64,000 nucleotides of DNA from Petrosia ficiformis (Eukaryota; Porifera; Demospongiae; Haplosclerida; Petrosiidae). The stretch covers positions 1,744,598 to 1,808,597 of the forward strand of contig OX345642.1 in assembly GCA_947044365.1 (NCBI GenBank), given 5' to 3'. This document shows positions 1 to 11,800 of this stretch, in pieces; the stretch's first letter is position 1, and each line of letters starts with the position of its first letter. The notes beneath the pieces were generated by a model, which saw only the letters and a list, made by a program, of their open reading frames with translations, was not told the origin of the DNA and did no database searches. The position numbers were made by a program, and so were the translations under genes.

Positions 1-143
1 GTTATAAATATAAATGATAAAGATATTTTAAAACAGATTGCATCAGCCAAAAGACTCCACGAGGACACTTCTAATTATTGCCCATAAACATTAACCCTTT
101 CTATTCTGAATTTCAAACCATACCTTTATCTCTCTAACTCTAA

Positions 144-2766
144 ATGGCAAAATTTTGGAAACCTGGTAAACATAATATATGTATAATTCGTCTATTTTCC
201 TAAATAAACATTTTTGTATTCAAATTTCAATCTGCAGGAACTGCTGTTCCTGGTAGTTCAGTCGACTTAGAGAGGGTAATAGAGGGAAGCAATGGTGCTG
301 GTTCTTGTATGAGTTTCAATACACATCTTCATTTATCAATATCTCAACAAAGACAGCGACTGCCTATTTTTAAAGTATGCACAAGACTATATAATAATTT
401 ATATACAAACATGATCGTATTGATTGTTTGGGTGAATAGGTGAATGTACACGTGTATGAATAGATGATTGGAAGAACGAAACAAATTTACTAAACAATAC
501 ATTACCAGACCCATTACAATACTACATTACTGAGCCTATACATATACATTACTAGACCCATTACAATACTACATTACTGAGCCTATACATATACATTACT
601 AGACCCATTACAATACTACATTACTGAGCCTATACATTACTAGACCCATTACAATACTACATTACTGAGCCTATTACCAGACCCATTACAATACCACATT
701 ACTGAGCTTATACATATACATTACTAGACTCTATACCCAATACATTACTAGACCCATTACAATACTACATTACTGAGCCTATACATATACATTACTAGAC
801 CCATTACAATACTACATTACTGAGCCTATACATATACATTACCAGACCCATTACAATACTACATTACTGAGCCTATACATATACATTACTAGACCCATTA
901 CAATACTACATTACTGAGCCTATACATATACATTACTAGACCCATTACAATACTACATTACTGAGCCTATTACCAGACCCATTACAATACCACATTACTG
1001 AGCTTATACATATACATTACGACCCATTACAATACTACATTACTGAGCCTATACATATACATTACCAGACCCATTACAATACTACATTACTGAGCCTATA
1101 CATATACATTACTAGACTCTATACCCAATACATTACCAGACCTGTTACAATACTGAGCCTATACATATACACGTACATTACTAGACCCTACACCCAATAC
1201 ATTACTTGACCCTGTACATCACTAGACCCCATACATCACTAGCCCCCAAACATTACTAGACCGTATACATCACTAGACCATACACCCAATACATTACTTG
1301 ACCCTGTACATCACTATGGGGCCTAGTGATGTATAGGGTCTAGTGATTCACTAGACCCTATACATCACTAGACCCCATACATTACTTGACCCTACACCCA
1401 ATACATTACTTGACCCTGTACATCACTAGTCCCTATACATCACTAGACCCCATACATCACTAGACCCTATACATCACTAGACCTTATTCATGACAGACAA
1501 GATTAAAGCATTTGTTTCTCTTTTCAAGTAGCATCGGAATCAAATATTATATGCAGTTGAGAAATATCGAACTGTTATAATAATAGGAGAAACTGGCAGT
1601 GGTAAAACAACTCAAGTGAGCATCATATAAATATGATATATTATTCCCAATAGTTTAAATCCTCATTCCAGATTCCCCAGTATCTGCATGAGGCCGGATG
1701 GACTGGGAATGGATTCATGGTTGGAATTACACAACCAAGGAGAGTTGCAGCTACTACAGTATGTTAATGACATTATCTGTACAACATCATTCTAATCATA
1801 TTACTATTACATGTTTAAAATGGCCAGGGAGTGAACATTGCTTGTGTCAACATTTATCAAAAGATATTTACTCCATAGAGCCATTTGTCAAATTGTCATA
1901 CACATACTAATGTGGTTTACCATAGTACACAACTACATGTATATGCATGCCAGCTGGGACCATTCTGCTCACAGCATTTACATGTACCTTGCAGCCATAT
2001 TTGTGTATATATTATGTATGCTTACACCATTTTAATGAAATGTTGATATACATACTGTGCCAAGTGTACCAGCTGGGACCAATATAATGTCCACAGCATG
2101 TCACCTTGCAGCTGTTAATGAGATGTAACTATAACTATAACTAAATTACAAGTCTATTGCAATAACTATATCTAACTGAAATGACAATAAAAGTGGTCAT
2201 TATTGTCACACTAAAATATTCATAGCATATTCCTCTCTCTTAGGTTGCGTCTCGAGTAGCTGATGAAAAAGGAGCTGTTTTAGGTCACGAGGTAAATAAT
2301 ATTTATTGATACAGTCATTAAAAGTGTACTTTATGTACACACAATTTAGGTTGGTTATTGTATCCGTTTTGATGACTGTCATGATCCAAAGGCAACTAGA
2401 ATAAAAGTATGTAATATATATATAAATATATCCATCTAGTGATGTATGTATATCAGTGGTTTAGCTGGACACACTTTATCAGATTTATAATCGCCAAGCA
2501 CAAGGGCCGTAGGCTAAGGACAAGGTGATTATAAATCTGATATAGCACACGTAGGCGTGTTATAATTAATATATTTCCCGAAAGACAAAACCTTTGTTGA
2601 TGTCTGTTGCTTCTCCTACCTTTTTGTCTGCACTTTGGAGAAGGTAAGCATTGTGTTTTGATGGCAGCTTTTATATCTGACCACAGGGTGGTATATCTAA
2701 TTTATAAACGTGTGGTATACTTTGATGTTTCGCCATATCGGGATATATATAATTATATATATTATA

Positions 2767-2804
<38 letters not shown>

Positions 2805-5800
2805 ATTATGTATATATCATTATTATATACTAATTATGTATGCCGTAGTTGAGAATTCTTTGCAGTTTAAAAAATTTTATTCCCACATCTTATCCATGAA
2901 CGTTAATTAATATTCTTGAAATTGTAATATTATGCTAATTTTAATTTTGAAATTAATTCGGTTCACAAGAATTGAATTTTTCTGCCACCAAATTTTCCCA
3001 TTCTATGGTATGAAGTATGAATATTTAGTTTCTTACAGATGGTATGCTAGTACGAGAAATGATGAGAGATCCTTTGTTAAAGAAATACAGGTAATTAGTA
3101 GTTATGTTTTAGTTACAATGTATCCTATAGTAGGATTAAATCACATTTAAATTGCAATTTAAACAATAATGCACCTACATGTACATGTACCTCCCACAAC
3201 AAGCAAACCTCATGCTGGTTTTCTTTTTATTTTTGTTGGATGCACTAATGGCCTGGTGGCTAAAGAGATGGCTTGGGAACATGAACTTGATGGTTCAAGC
3301 CTCACTAGGTGCAGGCTTTTTTTAGTCCATGAATATACTCAGCTCTACCCTCAAATTGTGTTGAGGTGTTAGTCACTGCCATCCTTCGGAGAGGATGTAA
3401 AGGTGTAGGTTCCCCAGTGTTAATATTAGCAACTTGTGCTATTCCAGCCTCCCGATAAAAACACTTGATTAAAAAAAAATTATGAATTATGTCCATCAAC
3501 TATTAAGGTTACTGATTTTCTATGTGAGGCAAAATTAACAGAGTATTAGTATTGTTGGTTCACTTTTCTATAAGCTACATTTTAATCATTCGTTATTTTT
3601 TCATGATAAGTATATTTATCATGAATTGACCCACTAAATGAGCCATGGTACTGAGTGGAATGTTGAAACTACTAGATGGCATTGTAAGCCCCTTGGCCCT
3701 TTTATCATGAATTGACCCACTAAATGAGCCATGGTACTGAGTGGAATGTTGAAACTACTAAATGGCATTGCAAGCCCCTTGGCCCTTTTAACAAGTTCCC
3801 AGCAATGGCAAACTATGAAGACACATACTAAAGTATAATAGGATGTGTGTTTATTCTCACACACAGTGTCATTATGTTGGATGAGGCTCATGAGAGAACT
3901 ATACACACGGACATTGCTATAGGTTTATTAAAGAAGGTAATACTATTTTTACTATGAACTCTTGCCGAAACTGACACAATAGATAACTTCAAAACTTTAG
4001 CATGCTATATGGTTTTATAGTATAAATTACGATAAGAATACTACAAGTAACTTGTTGCCTCTGAATAGAAAGGTGTTTTATTCCATTCAACATGGCACAT
4101 GAAATAATTTCATGCTACAAAGTAGCATTGTGTATCGTGGCCTTAAGACTCGTGCTGGCACTGACTTGTTATGGGACTGATTCCGAGGCTGATAAGACAT
4201 TATTTCTTTTCTATAAGACTAATCCTGACACTGACTTGTTATGGGACTGATTCCGAGACTGATAAGACATTATTCCTTTTCTATAAGACTCATGCCGGCA
4301 CTGACTTGTTATAGGACTGATTTCAAGACTGATAAGACATTATTTCTTTTCTATTAACAGATAATGAAGAAAAGAGAAGATTTGCATTTGATCATTTCAT
4401 CAGCTACTCTTGATGCTGAAGTTAGTAATTCATTCTAATACTCGTGTTATCACTATACATAAAGCAGAGTCAGAAATAAGAGATCAATATTGTCTGGACA
4501 ACTTGTCCGGACATACCATAATTTGACTGGTCATTTTTTAAAATTGGATGGTCAATTTAACTGTCATTGTAAAGCACTCGTGAGAGAAGTGTTTGACATA
4601 TACAGCATAACGTGAAAACGAAGTTAGCATAAGGACTGGTGAGTATGTAGACAAATCCACATGATGATCTGATGAGTGGGCATAATAATTATATTCGGCC
4701 ATAATGTCCTTGCATGCAGTAATTTGCTCGGTCATTGTCCTGACATGCACGGAAAACGGCCGATGGCCGCCTGTTATTTCTGACTCTGTAAAGAATGATA
4801 TAAATATTATAAATATAACTTGATAGTCTCATCCCCATACTGCCACGCCCTACGGGCAAAAAACAGTCTGGAACAGTTGCTTCAAATTCTTCGTCCAAGC
4901 GTCAAACATCCTTTCCACTGAAATAGGACATTGGTTATCAATGAACATCCTTTTTGAGTGGAAAGAACGTTTGACATTTTGACCAAGAATTTGAAGCAAC
5001 TGCTCTAACATGATGAAACTGTGTTGGATGGGCATTAAATAGATTAATAATTATGATACAGCATATTGTTTAGTAAAGGTCATTCTGTTCACCATGGCTT
5101 CAGAAAAATGTTCATAACTTTAGTTTGGAATGACCAACAGTCTTTTTTACCTCCAATATCTACGCTTCTTGTTATTTTTTGGTCAAATTTCAATCCGTTA
5201 TTGAGGTACAGTATAATCATATATTAACCTAAACTATTCACTATAACATCATCACATCCTATTTTTGAGGTCATCATGAATATGAACAGACTTTAGTCAG
5301 TAATTGTTTTATTTCTCCTCTCTAGTTATTCAAATCTTTTTTTGAGACCAATACAACTAGAGATTCTTCCAAAGACACAGCTGTAATTATGAGTATTGAG
5401 GGACGAGCATATGATGTGGATATATATTATGTTAAAGGGTAACTAGATGATATGTAAATAATCACAGTAGCTCACTTTACAAGATGTATAATTATCATAC
5501 ATAGATCTGTGCTGTCTTGTTGATAATTCAAAACACGTCCACTAGACCCAATATATCACTAGACTCAATAGACCCTAGACATCACTAGACCCAATACATT
5601 ACTAGACCCTATACATCACTAGACCCTATACATCACTAGACCCAATATATTACTAGACCCAAAACATTACTAGACCCTATACATCACTAGACCCAATACA
5701 TTACTAGACCCTATTAATATACATCATTAGACCCAATACATTACTAGACCCAATACGTTACTAGAGCCTATACATCATTAGACCCAATACATTACTAGAC

Positions 5801-8800
5801 CCTATACATCACTAGACCCAATACATTACTAGACCCTATTAATATACATCATTAGACCCAATACATTACTAGACCCAATACATTACTAGACCCTATACAT
5901 CATTAGACCCAATACATTACTAGACCCTATACATCACTAGACCCAATACATTACTAGACCCTATACATTACTAGACCCTATACATCACTAGACCCAATAC
6001 ATTACTAGACCCTATACATCACTAGACCCAATACATTACTAGACCCTATACATCATTAGACCCAATACATTACTAGACCCTATACATTACTAGACCCAAT
6101 ACATTACTAAACCATATGCTAGGGTGTAATAGTGTCTAGTGATTTTATTGAATCTAGTAATGTATATGGTCTAGTAATGTCGTTAGACATTATATATTAT
6201 ATATGTTGTAACACTAATGGTAATCTTCATTCATTATTTAGACCGGTACCAAACTACCTCACAGCTACTGTAGATACAGTACTAGCCATACATAGGGATC
6301 AATCTGAAGGGGATGTGCTGGCCTTCCTCACAGGACAGGTAAACAATCAAACACCCACATTGACAGACCCAGTATTTTGTAATATCTTAGTAACCAGACC
6401 CATTACTTCTAATAATCAGACCCGGCTGTTTCAATCTATAATAATATTTTTGACATTGATCACAAAAAAGTTTTGTTTTTATTGCAGGAAGAAGTTGAAC
6501 ATTGTGTGTCTCTGTTAAAGGAACATGCTCGACTTTCAACCAAAGGAATGCAATTAATGCCTCTTCCTTTATATGGAGGACTACCTTATTCAGAACAGGT
6601 TTGACAAACTGGTTTGTATGTGTAATTATTATAATTATTCATAAATATCAGATACGAGTTTTCCAGAGAACTCCTAAGAATACTAGAAAGGTAGAGACAT
6701 TGAAATAATAAGACATATATTCATAAATTATTACGTAATGGCTAATAATGCGTGTACATTATGTACATTGTATCTGGTTGAACACAGTAAACTTGGGTGA
6801 GGAAGCCAGCAAAAAGAAATCTTAAACTACATTTGTATTTAGGGAGCAACAATATTGTATTTAAAATGGCATGACCACTAGTGGAATCTGAGGACATAGG
6901 AATCTTGGCTTCAAATTGTCCCCCCTCTCTTAGCTGTATGAAACACTGATTTTCGCAGGCTATAAATTTTATGTTTTTCATGAAAATTTTATTCGTGAAA
7001 ATAATGGTCACACCCACTCGCCACATGTGAGCATTTGTGGTGAGCACGAAAAGTTTATCACTAAATAGTTGAATATCATCAAAACACAAAAAAATTGAGT
7101 GATGTCCAAGATTACCATCAGAGACTAAGATCACTTTGATACTTATTGAATCCTAACCACAAGGGAACCCTAACCCTACCCTAAATGAACCACATAATGA
7201 TATTCATGAGATTTTGATGGTAATGTTGGACATAAATAAAAAATTTTACCTGCAAACATTTAGGGCAATACCATACAGTAATCCTCTTTCACATATAATT
7301 ACTAATCTAATATATATACATGTATACATGTACATGTAGGTGATAATGGCCACTAATATTGCAGAGACTTCAGTAACCATTAATGGAATAGTTTATGGTG
7401 AATAATAAAAATTAATTATAGTTTATTAATAATTATTTCTTCCTCTAGTAATTGATTGTGGGTTTGTGAAACTCAAAGCATTTAATCCTACTACTTCTCT
7501 AGGTAAGGTTTGTTCACTCAATTAACTATCCATTAATTAATTACATAGTACAGAAGGACTCCTCATTAATTATTCATGAAGCATGTGGCCATAAGCTAAG
7601 CTATGCCTGCTTTTGGGAACAAGTTCGATCTTGATTCAAGGGGCAATGTCTTCAATCCAATTGTTTAGGGGAGGAGGCGTTAAAACTTAAATCTATTCAC
7701 AATTACAGTAATCCATAAGTGGGTGTGGCTCATGTCCATGTGCTCCTCATGAATAGTTAATGTGATCTGTTTCTTCTCACTAGAATCTTTAGTTATTGTA
7801 CCAGTATCACAATCATCATCTCAACAAAGATCAGGCAGAGCTGGAAGAGTAAGATCTGGCAAATCTTATAGATTATACACAGGTACTAGCTAGCTCTGAT
7901 CTTTAAACAACTTCCAACTTTCTCATACTCTCTGTCCTACTCTCTAGCTACATGTATCTCTCTGTCTCTCTCTGTGTCTCTGTGTGTCTCTGACTCTCTG
8001 TTTCTCTCTCCATTTTAGAGGATTCATACAAAAAACTTGAGAGAGCCACAATACCTGAACTGCAGCGAAGCAACATGGCTCCTGTTGTGCTGCAGTTGAA
8101 AGCACTAGCAGTGGATAATGTATTAAGATTCCATTATCTGTCAGTATGTGATAAACACTTTAAACAATAGATAGACAGACAAACAAATACATGTAGACAG
8201 ACATATGAATGTGTGTCTCTCTGTCTCACTCTATCTGTCTCACTCTCTCTGTCTCTCTAGACAGATTTATGGAAATAATTATAATTAAGATAAAGTATTG
8301 AAGTTTACAATTATTAAAATCCTTATAGCCTCCTCCTGCTGAATCTTTGTTACAGGGACTGGAGTTATTGTATGCCTTAGGAGGTACATGTATATGTAAT
8401 ACACACACACACACACACACACACATACATATATAGTTATATACACATAAGATAAGTACATGTACATATCTTATGTGTACATGTATGTATTTTATATGTA
8501 CTTGCACATGATGCATGCACATGATGTACATGATATGTATCTTATATGTACATGTACATATAGGATATGTACATATCTTATATGTACATGATATGTATCT
8601 TATAGTACTTGCACACATAAGATATGTACATGTACACATCTTATATATACATGTACATATAACATGTACATGTAGTGTACATGTAGTATACATGTAATAT
8701 ATATGTACATATACATATAATATATATGTACATATACATATCTTATGTGTACTTTTGCTTAAAGGTTTTCACTCAATTTTTTTCACACACACAAATTTAA

Positions 8801-11800
8801 TTTACCCACTCCCTACTACAATGAAATTCTATGGAGCTATTGTATGTATAATTGTGTTGTATTTGTTTCGTAGCACTAGATGATGAGGGACATCTCACAT
8901 CTCCGTTGGGAGAGAGAATGGTAGAAGTCCCTTTGAATCCTATGTTTGCGAGAATGCTTCTCTTATCAGGTGAGAACAAGTTAAATGGTTTCAAGGAAAG
9001 GATAAATACATATATTGTACATGTATGTTAATAGATACCAAAGAAACACAATATTCCTTAAAATTCCATTTCTATTCATAGTAGTGTTGTCTTAGTATGA
9101 CAATACTGACCACGGTATATCTAGTTTATCACAATTTTAGTTACTCACTATTGTATAGGGTAATTTTTATTAATTAGGTTTACTAAATGGGTTTTAACTA
9201 ACTAAAAGTGGCCAATTTTCTTTTTAGATAGTTATAGTTATTGCAGTGGACCTGTAATTTAGTTATAGTTTAGTTAACTAAAAGTCACAATGCCTAACTA
9301 AAAAGGGTTTTAGTTATAGTTATAGTTAACTAAAACAACACTGATTCATATAATAGATTCTGCAACAATATTTTTGAAAAGAGTATTTCACCCCAAGGTC
9401 TGTATAATCATTTTTTGTACTGTTTCAGATACATTTGGTTGTTCGGAAGAGATGCTGACCATTACATCGATGTTACAAGTGAGTTTTAATAACTAATAAG
9501 TATAACATACTTTACTGAGGTATCTGTAGTGTGTCTACTGAGGCCTCTGTACCAGTCTAACTATCCAATTCTAGTAATCCTGGCTTGCAATCTCTCTACT
9601 GAGTCTTAGACGGCCTCTGTGTCTTTTCAATGTGATTATGTCTAGCACATGATATAACAATACCCTTTGGCCTTACTTACATAAGCAGGGGTTGTGAAAA
9701 TGTTAACATCGTGAGATCATTTCTGGTGGCCTCTGAAACTCTTTTAATTTAGTTTTGACAATCAAGGTCTCACTTGGGAAATCCCAAATTTCCTCTGTGA
9801 AACTCTGACAAATACAAATATATACTTGAAAGTTGGAATCAACTCATCAACTAGTTGTTATCCAATATGTCTTGTACATGTATATCTATAGGTTCAAAAT
9901 GTGTTTCAGCAACCCACAAGACAGAAAAGTTCTGCAGTTAGTTGCATAAAGCACTGATTACATATCAATTCTAAATTGATTATTTTCTTCACAACTTTCT
10001 AGATTAAAGCTAAACGTTTGTTTTGTGTATATGAGGGTGATCACTTAACTCTACTCAACGTGTATAGAGCATTCATTAAGGTTAGGGATTATAAATAGAC
10101 AGTGCTGACTACCAAAAAAAACCCAGATTGATAGGCACTCTTTTTTTTTAGGGAGGCAGTGCGGCAGTGTGGTTAGAACTTGAGCCTCTTGATTGAAAGG
10201 TCATTGGGTCTGGTTCTGCTCTCAGCATGCTGTCTCCTAAAAGGGAGAGTGTTTGTCATTCTGTGGACTTCATCAGTTCATAAACACCTTTGGGATAGTT
10301 AATCCAACATAACTTCACTTCTATTCATAAATAAAAGATTCTTCATGAATTAACCACTTTTTCTGTATACTAGTTTGATAAAAATTCCAGATGGTGTCAA
10401 CAAAATTTTTTACACTATAAAAGTAAGAAAGTGTACTTTACAATAGCTACATAATATTATATGTATAAATTAATATGTATAATAACAGGTCTTTATATAC
10501 CAAATATGGATAGACCTCATGTTTAGTATCTAAAGGTGTAAACTAGATCACATCTGAAGACACTAAAAGAAGGTCTATGTTTATTGATAGGGGAGTGTAC
10601 TATATGAAGTACTGGTGGGTTAAAAATTGACTGGTTGTCATGGTAGCATACTAGACATGTTTATAATTTTATATCTTAAAAATTGTCATAATTATATATT
10701 ATAATTATAATAATAATAATAATATATATATATATATAGTAGTGACTCTTGCTCTGCAGGAAATTATATTTCTTGTTTTATAAACAGGTTTATGTCATGC
10801 TGTGAATATCAGAGAACAACTGAAAAAACTTCTTCACAAATACAAAATAGAAATAATCTCTTGTGAATGTGAGTTGATAACTTCACTATAGACTGTATAT
10901 AGAATGCACAAACAGTGTCTGCCCACTGCCCAGACTGTTTAGAATGGTGGTTGGATTCTAACTTGCATTTACTGCTGTTTATCCAGTATATACCTAATTC
11001 AATCTCAGTAGCTTATATATGTATTATCTGAGAGGTGGTTAATTCATCTGAGTGGTGGTTATTCTCAACACTGGGAATGAAGTTTACAACAACATATCAC
11101 CTGTACAATGTACCTGGATCATGAATGAAGATGTTATGTTGGATTGCGATATTTGGAATGAGAATGGGCAAGATGGTTGTGTATATTACATACTATCAGT
11201 GTTCTGCCCACACTGCTCGGGACACTGAGCTGAATTAACCACCACTCAGATGAATTAACCACCTCTTAGATGAATATGCGTTAATTAACTACCTCTCAGA
11301 TGAGTTAACCACCTCTCCAATGAATTGACTACCTCTCAGATGAATTAACCACCTCTTAGATGAATTAACCACCTCTCAGATGAATTAACTACTCAGATGA
11401 ATTAAGCACCTCTCAGATAAATTAACCACCTGACAGAGTTACCACCTCTCATATATAGGCTACTGAGACAATATTAAGTATATACTGGGTAAACAGCACT
11501 AAATACAAGTCAGAATCCAACCACCACTCACAATAGTCTGGGCAGACACTGTAAACATGGTCTAATAATCTGTATCAAGTAATGATGATTGTACTAATTA
11601 CTACTAGTTTGTAGTGTATTTCATGCTCACTTACAGATGAGATAAGCATTATAACCACAATAGTCTCACAGCTATCTGATTATACAAGAATCTGATTGGC
11701 TTATAAAGTCAGGTGACTTGTTCTGCTGAGTTCTACTTCTAGTTATAGCTAAACTAACTAAAGTCTGTTCACATTCATGATGATCTCATAATTAGGATGT

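Noticed and set aside
7150..7195. CCCTAACCCTACCCTAAA as an interstitial telomere
   Set aside because: The same string with the same flanks recurs at 61915, within inverted-repeat ends, so it belongs to a MITE.
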